64,000 nucleotides of DNA from Nocardia vaccinii NBRC 15922. GTDB lineage: Bacteria > Actinomycetota > Actinomycetes > Mycobacteriales > Mycobacteriaceae. The notes below the pieces were generated by a model that worked only from the letters and a program-made list of their open reading frames with translations, was not told the DNA's origin and searched no databases. The position numbers were made by a program, and so were the translations under genes. Position 1 is the first letter of the stretch; each line of letters starts with the position of its first letter. Shown piece by piece: positions 17,622 through 25,404 of this stretch. The DNA is taken from positions 1 to 64,000 of the forward strand of contig NZ_BDCC01000035.1 of the NCBI RefSeq assembly GCF_001613305.1, written 5' to 3'.

Positions 17622-18077
17622 CTAGACCACTCCCGCCACGGTCCCGGCCGGCGGCATGTCACCGACCTGCGGCGGAAACCCGATCGGCGCCGCACCCGCC
17701 GTATCCACCACCACCCCTGTCGAGTCCGGCCGCGACGCCGCATGCGCGGCCAGACGCCGGCCCCGCACCGTGTGGTACCGATATTCCCGATCCGGGACGA
17801 CCGCGCGACGCGCCTGGAATCGCGCGAACTCCGCCACGCTGGTGAAGGCGCATATCCACCCAACGCCCTCGAATTGCGATACCAGAATCCGATCGTCATC
17901 GGTGATCGGGATCAGCAGTACAGCCTCGGCGAACGCGGTCACCAAGAGCTCGGGCTGCCCGAACCCGGAGTAGAAGGCGGCGATCTCCGCTTGCAGCGCA
18001 GAACTGTCACCCCTGGTGGTAAGCAACCGAGTGATCCCCCTCCGTGCATCTTCGAGGCACGATCGTACCTGCGGCAT
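17622..18077 (-). CDS. SseB-like small protein, first gene of the toxin operon
   Basis: A 151-residue protein. The core (EAVLLIPITDDDRILVSQFE, then ICAFTSVAEFARFQARR) has the alternating pattern of the SseB N-terminal domain. A Gly/Pro-rich tail follows (GAAPIGFPPQVGDMPPAG). Such genes are common at the head of actinobacterial ESX-type toxin operons. It lies 3 bases before the next gene. Its role there is unknown; it may help substrate loading. Confidence 0.6.
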   Translation of the reverse strand: MPQVRSCLEDARRGITRLLTTRGDSSALQAEIAAFYSGFGQPELLVTAFAEAVLLIPITDDDRILVSQFEGVGWICAFTSVAEFARFQARRAVVPDREYRYHTVRGRRLAAHAASRPDSTGVVVDTAGAAPIGFPPQVGDMPPAGTVAGVV

Positions 18078-18123
18078 AGCCTGGATCTTCCGCCAGTCCG
18101 GGGCACGAACCTGCGACAGTCAT

Positions 18124-18624
18124 CTACGCCCGGGATCGGCCTTGGGGATCCCTCGTCGGAACCCCTTGTTCGCGAAGCCGATTCAGGACGGTCGTACCGT
18201 CAACACCCAGATGCCGACCGACCCTGGCAAGCGACCAACCCAACCCGTAAAGATGGACAGCCTCATCAACCTGCTCGCACGTCAGACCACGGCGACGCAT
18301 CGACACCCCATGCCGATGCAGGATCTCGCTTACCGTCCGCCGCTCGATGCCGAACCGGGCGCCCAACTGGTACACCGTCTCCCCACTCTCATATCCGGCG
18401 ATGAGTTCCTGAACTAGATCGGTGCCGAGTTGGCGGGCCCGGCCGGGTTTGGATCGGGCGGCTTGCGACGGGGCGGGTGTGGCGGGGTTGGGAAGCTTCC
18501 GGCGCAGCGCATCCAGCGCTTCTACCTGGCGTTTCGGGTTATAATAAGCTCCCCCAACGTCCACAAATTGGCACGAATAGTGCTGTTGATCAGGGGTTTT
18601 GCTGCCTTTCGGCCATGAGACCAT
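18124..18624 (-). CDS. Tandem helix-turn-helix protein, family copy 4
   Basis: A 166-residue protein and the best-preserved copy. It has an N-terminal segment (MVSWPKGSKTPDQQHYSCQF) aligning with copy 1, a linker (YYNPKRQVEALDALRRKLP), a basic stretch (KPGRARQLG) and two helix-turn-helix units (GIERRTVSEILHRHGV and VDEAVHLYGLGWSLARVG with GVDGTTVLNRLREQGV). The tail is TRDPQGRSRA. It sits immediately upstream of the toxin operon, in the same orientation, 46 bases from the SseB-like start, so it could read into or regulate it. DNA binding is inferred; no regulatory target is shown. Confidence 0.7.
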   Translation of the reverse strand: MVSWPKGSKTPDQQHYSCQFVDVGGAYYNPKRQVEALDALRRKLPNPATPAPSQAARSKPGRARQLGTDLVQELIAGYESGETVYQLGARFGIERRTVSEILHRHGVSMRRRGLTCEQVDEAVHLYGLGWSLARVGRHLGVDGTTVLNRLREQGVPTRDPQGRSRA

Positions 18625-18812
18625 CTTCGGCCGGGCATCGCATATCTCCTGGTCAGCGCCTGTTTTCTTGTTCTATTTGGCCCCCAAGGTGTGTTTTCGT
18701 TCCCGCTCGGTGTCGATCCCGCGCGGTGTTGACTAAGCCGGAAGGCACTCTTTCATTACCGCGACGAGCCATGCTCATCGCGAGTGCGGTCTCACCTGGC
18801 CATCATGGATCG
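18555..18812. repeat. Duplicated flank shared with 2960-3196
   Basis: The second copy of the imperfect duplication described at 2960. It contains the 5' end of HTH copy 4, with an AGGAG-type ribosome site near 18650, and continues into the GNAT fragment, which is longer here than at the first site. Confidence 0.6.
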
Positions 18813-19120
18813 ATGCCGGCTATGCGAGCGAAGCGGTGGCCGCCCTCGTCGCTGCGATCCACGACACCGGATACACCAGCGTAGAGATCGGCACGAACGG
18901 GTCGAATCTCGCGGTGCAGCGCATCTGCGACAAGATCGGCGCAACAGAAAAGGACCGGCGACCGCAGCCGTTGCCGGACGGATCGACCGTCTCTGGAATT
19001 GGTATGAACATCACCGCGTGGTCACAGAACCAACGTGAATCAAGTGCTGGTCCGAAAATAATCCCGGTGAGTGGCATGTGGAAGGTGATGCGAGCATGGC
19101 CGGTGCCCGGCGAGGCGTAG
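18800..19120 (+). pseudogene. GNAT acetyltransferase fragment
   Basis: One frame reads LTWPSWIDAGYASEAVAALV, then IHDTGYTSVEIGTNGSNLAV, then QRICDKIGAT. This is the C-terminal half of a RimJ/RimL-type N-acetyltransferase: the D-x-GYASEA helix, the N-x-x-S-x-x-V/I motif and the K-x-G-A/F end. The N-terminal acetyl-CoA-binding strands are absent and no start codon or ribosome site fits. The IS110-type element begins just downstream. I read it as a gene broken by the HTH-family flank on one side. Confidence 0.55.
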
Positions 19121-19145
19121 CGAGCCGCGGCAGTGAGCTGGTGGG

Positions 19146-20390
19146 TCAGATGGCTGCGAGCGGGTCGAAACGGACGGTGAAGCCGAGTGCGTTGGCTTGT
19201 CGTACGATGCGCCGCATGGCGCGTTCGGGGTCGAGGCGGGTGAAGTAGTCGCCGCCGAGGTCCTGGTATCCGGTGTCATCTGTGAGCATGTGCCAGGCTG
19301 CGATCACGATCGAATGTTGGATCGCCACAATGGTTTTCTTGGTTCCCAGCCGGGGTCTGAGCCGTCGGTAGCGGGCGGCGAGGTAGGTGTCGGTGGTGTG
19401 GCCTGCCGCCATCGCGGCGATGCCCAGGGCACCGCCCAGCCAGGTGTTGCCGTGGCGGGTCTTGCCGGATCTCTGTTTCCCGGCGGACTCGTGGTGACCG
19501 GGACAGACCCCGGCCCACGAGGCGAAGTGCCCCGCGGTGGGGAATCGGCGCATGTCGCCGCCGCTCTCGGCGATGAAGACCTCCGCGACGCCGCGGCCGA
19601 CGCTAGGAATGGTCTCCAACAGGTCAATCTGCCGGGAGAAAGGGCGCATCTGCTCCTCGATACGTGCCGAGAGTTCCGCGATCGCGGCGCTGAGCTGATC
19701 GATACGCTCCAGATGTAGCCGGCACAGAAACCCATGATGCTCACCGAAGTTGCCGGTCAACGCCTCGGTCAGCTGTGGGATCTTCGAACGCATCCGGCGC
19801 AATGCCATGTCCGCCAGCACCTCGGCGTCGTGTTCACCATCGATCAGCGCGGCGAGCATGCGCCGGCCCGACTTGCCCAGCAGGTCCGAGGCCACACCGG
19901 ACAGTTTGATCCCCGCATCCTCGAGTTCCTTCTCCAACCGTTGGGTCTCGCGGGTGCGTTCGGTCGTCAGCGTGGTGCGGTAACGAGTCAGGTCCCGCAA
20001 GTGCCGGATCGGTTCCGGAGGCACGAACGAAGCCCGCACCAGACCACATTCACCCAGCTGGCACAGCCACGCCGCATCCGACACGTCGGTCTTGCGGCCG
20101 GATAACCCCTTGACGTGGGACGCGTTGACCAGGATGACATTCAGATGATCCTCGAGCAGGTAGAACGCACCACGCCAGTAGTCGCCCGTGGCTTCCATCA
20201 CTACCAAGGTCACCTTCTCGGCGACGAGCCAGTCCCGCAGCTCCAGCAGCGCGTTCGTCGTGGTGGCGAACGTCCGGATGATCTGGCTGCGTGAGCGTTT
20301 CCGTTTGCTCGCACCCGGCGTGCGCACACACGCTTACAGGTCCATCTTCCCGATATCCAAAGCGGCGCACCGCTCATGCAGCAACTCCAC
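19146..20390 (-). mobile_element. IS110-family transposase gene interrupted by an in-frame stop
   Basis: A GTG at 20390 with GGAGG six bases upstream would encode about 414 residues, but an in-frame TAA at 20334-20336 follows codon 18. The segment before the stop holds CAALDIGKMDL, the first catalytic aspartate of the N-terminal DEDD RuvC-like domain. After the stop the frame is intact: VVMEATGDYW, KTDVSDAAWL, LETIPSVGRGVAEVFIAE, then the C-terminal transposase_20-type region with a WAGVCPGHHESAGK motif. A restart at GTG 20327 would lack the first aspartate. IS110 elements usually have no long terminal repeats and none are seen here. Probably inactive unless the stop is suppressed or is a sequencing error. 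Confidence 0.85.
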
Positions 20391-20884
20391 GCAAACCTCC
20401 GAAACCCCAGCGTCCTACCGACAGGGCGCCCGCCCGGAGGGACCGCAGAGCCTGAAGAGTCTGATCCGCGTGCTCATGGCAACAATCGACAGTTCCTGTC
20501 AGTGGCCCCCAACGTCATCCTCTGTCACGAGCTCTGGGCATCAAGCCTGAATCGACGTTCCGGACGGACGCGCGCCCATTTTCCCGCATCGACGGTGTCC
20601 GCGCAGCGGACCCGGTTCCTCTGTCCCAGATGTGAACGGGCCGCCGGTTTCGAGCCGTTGCCGCTCAACGGACCGTTAGCCGATAGGCAGGACGCATGGG
20701 TGGATCGCGTCACGAGCTGAGCACCTGACCTGCTCCAGTCACCCTGCAACCGGCATGTGCGGACGGCCTGCTCGTTACACGTCGACAAGGTCATCGCTAT
20801 CGTGAACGACAAGGTCACCGTTCAGTCGCAACTAGACCGACGTGGCCAAGTCGACTCGCGGATCGGAAAGAGCGGCGTCGGATC
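20391..20884. other. Intergenic, no supported gene
   Basis: About 490 bases between the IS110 start and arfB. No open frame shows coding character, and I see no strong hairpin or repeat. Confidence 0.5.
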
Positions 20885-21313
20885 GTGGCAGAGGACCTGA
20901 CCGTGACTCGGGTGTTGGTGATACCCGCGTCCGAGTTACGCGAGCGGTTCTCACGGTCCTCCGGTCCGGGAGGCCAGCACGTCAACACCACCGATAGCCG
21001 GGTAGAGCTGTCGTTCGACCTCGCCAACTCGCCGTCGGTACCGGAACGGCTGCGCACCCGGATGCTCGACCGCCTGGCGACCCGCCTGGTCAACGGGGTG
21101 CTCACGATCGCCGCAGCGGAGCAACGCGCACAGCTGCAGAACCGCGCGGCCGCCCGCGAACGCCTGGCCTCGTTACTGCGTGACGCCGCTGCCGCCCCGC
21201 CACCTGTTCGCCGCGCCACCAAGCCCTCGCGCGGAGCAAAGGAACGCCGCATCTCCGCGAAGAAGCGACGCAGCGTCATCAAACGCAACCGCCGCGCCTC
21301 CCCCGACGACTAG
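20885..21313 (+). CDS. arfB: Peptidyl-tRNA hydrolase-like ribosome rescue factor ArfB
   Basis: A 142-residue protein with the release-factor catalytic loop SSGPGGQHVNTTDSRVEL near residues 25-42, where GGQ hydrolyses peptidyl-tRNA. The C-terminal tail is strongly basic (KERRISAKKRRSVIKRNRR), as in ArfB/YaeJ, where it enters the empty mRNA channel of stalled ribosomes. The length matches the family. The annotated GTG is the first start; a GTG at 20903 is an alternative. It stands alone between an IS element and an unrelated cluster. Confidence 0.9.
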   Translation: MAEDLTVTRVLVIPASELRERFSRSSGPGGQHVNTTDSRVELSFDLANSPSVPERLRTRMLDRLATRLVNGVLTIAAAEQRAQLQNRAAARERLASLLRDAAAAPPPVRRATKPSRGAKERRISAKKRRSVIKRNRRASPDD

Positions 21314-21728
21314 CCGGCGGCAGCGCCACAGTTCGGGTATCTGCGGCACAATCGTTGTCGAACGGGCCCGTGCTCCCAAGTACCCGTCTGCATCCTCTCG
21401 TTGCTGGCAGCAGCCTGAGCGCAGGCACACCGACACACGCTAGCCCAGGGTCCGAACAGCGCGATATGCGGCTATGAGCGGATGTTTGTTCTGAACCGCT
21501 GTGCCTCTGGGGGCTCGGTAGCTCGCATCTCATCGGCGTTCAGCGCGGCCATCACCGTCTTCGGCGTCGGGGTCGACATCGACGCCGAATTCGCCCAGGT
21601 CGGTCCGACCGGCTATCGGCCGCTGTGTGTCCGTGACACCTTGTTCTGATCAGTTCCTGGCGCGCTGATCAGGGCAAGGATCTGGAGGACGACTTCTCGT
21701 TCGCTCGGGTTCAGTCGGCCTGCTGGTT
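21314..21728. other. Intergenic with a degenerate copy of the 24853 repeat
   Basis: About 415 bases without a supported gene. Around 21450-21490 is a degenerate relative of the repeat found at 24853 and 36771 (shared words CCGAACA, CGATATGCGGCTA, TGAGC). Near 21640-21680 are two TGATCAG words that recall the flank of HTH copy 1. Confidence 0.4.
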
Positions 21729-22073
21729 TCATTGCCGCAGTTCAGGAATGGGTTGTTCTTCCAGGACGACGATTTCGCATTGGTCGGCCCAATGCAGGTG
21801 GTGGTGATCCTCGACCATTGCCAGCGCCTCGTCCATGCAGGTGGCCTGCAGGATGGACATTCCGATCACTCCGCTGTCGGTTTCGGTGGTGCCGGTCGGC
21901 GTGATCCGGCGCGCGTCGCCGAGGGGTTTGCCCGGGTCGAGGAGGCCGGTGCCGATCCGGGTGCTCCAGTCCGCCCACAGTTGCATGCCTTTCGCGGCTT
22001 CCGCGGGCGTGGCCTGAGCGAATCGTTCGGCGACCGAGAGGGGGGCGAGGTAGAGCACTATGTAGCGTTTCAT
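21729..22073 (-). CDS. YCII/DGPF-related small protein
   Basis: A 114-residue protein starting MKRYIVLYLAP. The open frame reaches further upstream, but this ATG gives the family-typical N-terminus. It contains the pattern of YCII-related proteins: the opening strand, AAKGMQLWADW, SVIGMSILQATCMDEALAMV (seen as GVIGMSILQA) and HHHLHWADQCEIVVLEEQPI. Divergent from an ArsR gene with operator-like palindromes between them, so probably controlled by it. Members often accompany SRPBCC proteins; the chemical role is unclear. Confidence 0.75.
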   Translation of the reverse strand: MKRYIVLYLAPLSVAERFAQATPAEAAKGMQLWADWSTRIGTGLLDPGKPLGDARRITPTGTTETDSGVIGMSILQATCMDEALAMVEDHHHLHWADQCEIVVLEEQPIPELRQ

Positions 22074-22086
22074 GCGTTGAAAATAG

Positions 22087-22132
22087 GTGACCAAATGGTC
22101 ACATGTCAACGCTCATGTGACCAATCGGTCTC
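22087..22132. promoter_or_regulatory. Two operator-like palindromes between divergent genes
   Basis: Site 1 (22087-22102) is GTGACCAAATGGTCAC, arms of 7 with a 2-base centre. Site 2 (22117-22132) is GTGACCAATCGGTCTC, imperfect. Their centres are 30 bases apart, close to three helical turns. Site 1 is just upstream of the YCII-like start and site 2 lies 16 bases before the ArsR start. Autoregulation by the ArsR protein is the natural reading. Confidence 0.6.
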
Positions 22133-22148
22133 ATATAAGGTGGGGAGT

Positions 22149-22460
22149 GTGGACGAGGACGCGGTATTCAAGGCGCTGGCCGACCGCACGCGGAGGCACC
22201 TGCTGGACGCGTTGTTCGCCAAGGACGGCCAAACGCTGACCGAACTGGAGTCCGGGCTGGAGATGACCCGCTTCGGCATCGGCAAGCATCTGCGTGTACT
22301 CGAGGAGGCGGGCCTGGTGACGGCGGTCCGCAGCGGGCGAAAGAAGTTGCACTACCTCAATCCCGTGCCGATCCGACTGATTCACGATCGGTGGATCGAC
22401 AAATTCACCGAACAACAACTCTCCGCGCTGGCCGATCTGAAGAAGGACCTGGAATCGTGA
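22149..22460 (+). CDS. ArsR-family transcriptional regulator
   Basis: A 103-residue winged-helix protein starting at GTG (VDEDAVFKALADRTRRHLLD), with a GGTGGGGAG ribosome region just upstream. The helix-turn-helix is LTELESGLEMTRFGIGKHLR and the wing is VRSGRKKLHYLNP. No metal-binding cysteines are visible, so it belongs to the non-metal group that typically precedes an SRPBCC gene. Its stop overlaps the next start by four bases. It probably represses the two divergent genes through the palindromes at 22087-22132. Confidence 0.9.
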   Translation: MDEDAVFKALADRTRRHLLDALFAKDGQTLTELESGLEMTRFGIGKHLRVLEEAGLVTAVRSGRKKLHYLNPVPIRLIHDRWIDKFTEQQLSALADLKKDLES

Positions 22461-22996
22461 GCTTCGAGAACATCCTCTCGCGTGCACGCCCGGAGACGAC
22501 CCAGATCCATCGCGTGATCATCGCCGCACCGGCCGAGCGGATCTGGGAAGCCGTCACCGATCCCGAATGGACCGTGCGCTACGGATTCGGCGGCCGCAGC
22601 CTGATCGAACCCCGGATCGGTGGCGCCTTCACGGTGTTCGCGCCGTCAGGGCCTCGCCCGATCGACAGCGAACCGGAGATCATCATCCGCGGCACCGTCA
22701 CCGACTACGCCCCGCCGACGCTGTGGGGCGCGCGAATTCGCTTCCTGGGCGATGAAAACCTGGCCGCCGAGCCGGAAACCTATCTGCGCTACGAGATTCG
22801 CGATCGCGGCGACGGCACCTGCGCCCTGACCGTCATCCACGATGTCGCCGGTGCCCCGCTCATCTCGGTCATCATCTCCGGCGATCTGGAATCGGAAGGC
22901 TTCGGCGGCGGCTACCCCTTCATGCTCAGCGACCTGAAATCCCTGATGGAGACCGGGCAGTCGCTACCCACCAGCCGACCCACCCGGAAAATATGA
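22457..22996 (+). CDS. SRPBCC/AHSA1-family protein
   Basis: A 179-residue protein starting at GTG inside a GTGA overlap with the ArsR gene. The START-like fold is shown by IIAAPAERIWEAVTDPEWT near the N-terminus, GGRSLIEPRIGGAFTVF, and the C-terminal helix GGGYPFMLSDLKSLMETG. AHSA1-type proteins bind small hydrophobic ligands. The ArsR-SRPBCC pair is a common actinobacterial unit of unknown ligand. Confidence 0.9.
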   Translation: MSFENILSRARPETTQIHRVIIAAPAERIWEAVTDPEWTVRYGFGGRSLIEPRIGGAFTVFAPSGPRPIDSEPEIIIRGTVTDYAPPTLWGARIRFLGDENLAAEPETYLRYEIRDRGDGTCALTVIHDVAGAPLISVIISGDLESEGFGGGYPFMLSDLKSLMETGQSLPTSRPTRKI

Positions 22997-23485
22997 TTAC
23001 CAGAGCTGCATCGGCTTTGCTTCACTCATCGCCGCTCTACCTGAACCGACCATGGCGCGCGCCCGGTTGTGACGGGCGGCAGGAACCCAGTAGCCGTTTG
23101 ACCATGGTCGCACATCCTGAAATCGGCATGAGCGGATGTCGGTGGACGAAGCCCGCGGGAGGACACCCTGAGATAGGGGACACAAGCCTCGCCGGATCGA
23201 CGGAACCGGCGAGGCTGCTTGGTCGGGTGTTCGCGCAATGCGGGCTTGTGGGCCTAACGCTCCACAACGCGAACACCCTGACAGTGTCGGGGCCGGTGAC
23301 CTGGGTGCAGCCAGTAGCGGTCCGTGGGGCCAGCAAACGGACAGTGGGGGCCAAAGGTTGGCATGGCTTCGAGGATGACTCCGTCCGGTAGTACGAGCAA
23401 GGATGAGGTCGAAGCGCGCTCGTAGGAACCGCAGGCGCGGTACTGCATGTCGACCGGCGCCACCCCGAGGTGGCAAGCTGATCCC
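22997..23485. other. Intergenic, possible degenerate HTH-family 5' fragment on the plus strand
   Basis: About 490 bases with no supported gene. Around 23226-23330 the plus strand shares TTGTGGGCCTAACGCT with the minus strand of HTH copy 1, and the translation LVGLTLHNANTLTVSGP resembles FVGLTLINPNHPVVDGP of that copy. It may be a decayed eighth relative lying in the opposite orientation. Confidence 0.35.
23185..23216. terminator. Strong hairpin, possible terminator
   Basis: A perfect 11-base stem (AGCCTCGCCGG / CCGGCGAGGCT) with a 10-base loop. There is no T-run, as is common in high-GC actinobacteria. It lies 190 bases after the SRPBCC gene and could end that transcript. Confidence 0.45.
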
Positions 23486-23698
23486 ATGGCCGACGACACC
23501 ACACCCCCATCCGAATCTCTCGACGATCCATCGAGCGAGTCGCCCGAGGAGGCAACAAGGCGGAAGTTCCGCGAAGCCCTCGAGCGGAAGAACGGCCATG
23601 CCTCCGCCAGCGGCGCCGCCCAGAACTCCGCCAAGGTCAGCGGCACTCACGCCCAAGCCGGCGGCAAACGCACCTTCCGCCGCCGCGCCGGCGGCTGA
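23486..23698 (+). CDS. DUF5302-family small protein
   Basis: A 70-residue protein starting at ATG, with an acidic N-terminus followed by ATRRKFREALERKNG and a basic end TFRRRAGG. This is the layout of DUF5302 proteins of actinobacteria: a short amphipathic helix, a Gly/Ser/His-rich linker and a C-terminal FRRK/R-x-G. Function unknown. A single-gene unit. Confidence 0.8.
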   Translation: MADDTTPPSESLDDPSSESPEEATRRKFREALERKNGHASASGAAQNSAKVSGTHAQAGGKRTFRRRAGG

Positions 23699-23868
23699 TA
23701 CGCCTGCACCGGCCGAAACCCCCTCACCTGAACTCCGCGACGGTGCCTCGAGCCGGGGGCGACATCCTGGCTGGAGTCAGAACAGTTCTCCCCCAGCGTG
23801 GATGGTCTGTCTGATGATCCAGCTGCCGGCATCCGACGACCTCGATCGAGCCGTCGGATTGGGGTGCG
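23699..23868. other. Intergenic, nothing seen
   Basis: Part of the 330-base stretch between the DUF5302 gene and HTH copy 5. No coding pattern or repeat was recognised in this part. Confidence 0.4.
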
Positions 23869-24010
23869 TCAGGAGCGTGAGCCGCGGCGCTGGGTGATGG
23901 TGAGGTCGCGGCCGAGGGCTGCGGTCAGAAATCTCGCTTCAATCGCCAGCATTCCCCACGAAAACCACTGGTCAGATCCGGTCCCATCCTTATAGTGCCC
24001 CGCCGAGGGC
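23869..24010 (-). pseudogene. 3' end of an unidentified gene
   Basis: One minus-strand frame reads GTGSDQWFSWGMLAIEARF then LTAALGRDLTITQRRGSRS and ends at TGA. The amphipathic helix and codon pattern look coding, but there is no start. Upstream it runs into the end of HTH copy 5. I interpret it as the 3' end of a gene cut by the arrival of the HTH unit. Family unknown. Confidence 0.3.
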
Positions 24011-24029
24011 ACGAACCTGCGACAGCCGT

Positions 24030-24470
24030 CTACGCTCGGGATCGGCCTTGTGGATCCCGTGTAGGAACCCCGCGTTCGCGGAGCCGATTCAGAACGGTCA
24101 TACCGTCAACACCCAGATGCCGACCGACCCTGGCGAGAGACCAGCCCAGCCCGTAAAGATGAATGGCTTCATCAACCTGCTCGGACGTCAGACCACGGCG
24201 ACGCATCGGCACCCGATGCCGGTGCAGGATCTCGCTAACCGTCCGCCGCTCGATACCGAACCGGGCACCCAACTGATACACCGTCTCTCCACTCGGATAT
24301 CCGTCGATGAGTTCCCGGACCTGATCAGTGCCGAGTTGGCGGGCCCGGCCGGGTTTGGGTCGATCAGCGGGCGACGGGGCGGGTGCGGTGGGGTCAGGAA
24401 GCTTCCGGCGCAGTGCTTCCAGGGCTTCTACCTGCGGTTTCGAGTTATAGTAAGCTCCCCCAACGTCCAC
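24030..24470 (-). CDS. Tandem helix-turn-helix protein, family copy 5
   Basis: About 146 residues if it starts at the conserved GTG at 24470. The family linker (GGAYYNSKPQVEALEALRRK) leads to the basic KPGRARQLG segment and two helix-turn-helix units (GIERRTVSEILHRHRV and VDEAIHLYGLGWSLARVG with GVDGMTVLNRLRERGV), ending TRDPQGRSRA. The N-terminal segment present in copies 1 and 4 is missing: homology stops exactly at GTGGAC and a long hairpin takes its place. There is no ribosome site, so expression is doubtful. It is near-identical to copy 4 across the linker and both helix-turn-helix units. Confidence 0.6.
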   Translation of the reverse strand: MDVGGAYYNSKPQVEALEALRRKLPDPTAPAPSPADRPKPGRARQLGTDQVRELIDGYPSGETVYQLGARFGIERRTVSEILHRHRVPMRRRGLTSEQVDEAIHLYGLGWSLARVGRHLGVDGMTVLNRLRERGVPTRDPQGRSRA

Positions 24471-24473
24471 AAC

Positions 24474-24519
24474 ACAGCAATCGGCCCTGACCTGCAAATA
24501 GGTCAGGGCCGATTGCTGT
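24474..24519. terminator. 20-base-pair perfect hairpin at the edge of HTH copy 5
   Basis: Perfect arms ACAGCAATCGGCCCTGACCT and its complement, loop GCAAAT, followed on the plus side by TT. It is strong enough to be an intrinsic terminator. It lies 3 bases from the point where family homology of copy 5 ends, so it may instead mark an insertion boundary. Confidence 0.55.
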
Positions 24520-25097
24520 TTCAGGGCTACCCATCAGCGGTCCGGTTTCAGAGGCTGGTTGCAGCGGAAGCGAGCGGTCGCGCAACACGTGGCGCAGTCC
24601 AGCGAAGTGGGCTCCACTATGCCTCTGCTTACGAAATATGGAACCGGTTGGATCGAAGCCGGCTGAATCGATGCGAACTGTGAGCCACGAATCGACAAGC
24701 AGGAGATCCGATGCCGGCAGATCCTCATGAATCGCGCATTCGGGAGTTCCTTGCACGCCGACTCGACATCCTGGAACCTGGCTTGCGCCTCGTTGATCAC
24801 GAGTGTCGACTGCCTAACTGCGGCGGCGTGAGAACAGCTGCTGTACAGCACTTTTCAGGCTGCCGAACAACCGATATGCGGCTACTGAGCAGACGTTCGA
24901 ATCCAGCATCGGGTCAGTCAACCCGGCGTCTGGCGAGTCAAGGGCTACCGCACGGCGATAACGGACTCGTGAAGAGTTCCGGAATTGAGGATGTAGATCC
25001 GCGCCATTTGCCGGACGCACGTCCGCGGCAGCGGGTTTGGGTCGCTGTGGGCAGCGAGAGCAATGCATTCACGGCTAACCGCGAGGGTCGACACCTA
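24520..25097. other. Intergenic with one copy of a dispersed repeat
   Basis: About 580 bases with no supported gene on either strand. The only structure I see is the repeat at 24853-24882, listed separately. Confidence 0.5.
24853..24882. repeat. 30-base dispersed repeat, copy A
   Basis: Thirty bases (TTTCAGGCTGCCGAACAACC then GATATGCGGC) are identical to 36771-36800, with looser similarity for about 15 bases on either side (AGCTGCT upstream, TGAGC downstream). A degenerate third copy is near 21450. All are intergenic. Confidence 0.75.
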
Positions 25098-25394
25098 TCA
25101 GTCGCCACTGAACCACAGGTAGCCGTGCTGCCGAATCGCGGATTCCGATGCTCGCCGCAAGACGGAGAACAGTTCCCCCTCCAAGTCGCTCCGCGGAATC
25201 GCGGAATCCAGCTCCTCCAGAAAGAATTTCAACTGGTATGAATTGAACATGGTGTCGGCATATTTGTGAATCCCACGCATCATCGGGCCCGTGGGTGAGT
25301 CCAAGACCATATCCGACAGCGTCTCGGCGGCAGCGCCGGAGAAGGACTCCACCTGGTTGTGGTTCATGTTCTGCACGCTTATCGCGATGCCCAA
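25098..25394 (-). CDS. Putative immunity protein of the second T7SS toxin cassette
   Basis: A 98-residue, mostly helical, acidic protein (MVLDSPTGPMMRGIHKYADT, FFLEELDSAIPRSDLEGELF). No known immunity family is recognised. It lies 10 bases after the toxin gene and is last in a four-gene overlapping operon, which is the usual place and size for a cognate immunity gene. The assignment is by position only. Confidence 0.55.
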   Translation of the reverse strand: MGIAISVQNMNHNQVESFSGAAAETLSDMVLDSPTGPMMRGIHKYADTMFNSYQLKFFLEELDSAIPRSDLEGELFSVLRRASESAIRQHGYLWFSGD

Positions 25395-25404
25395 CTGATC
25401 CTCC

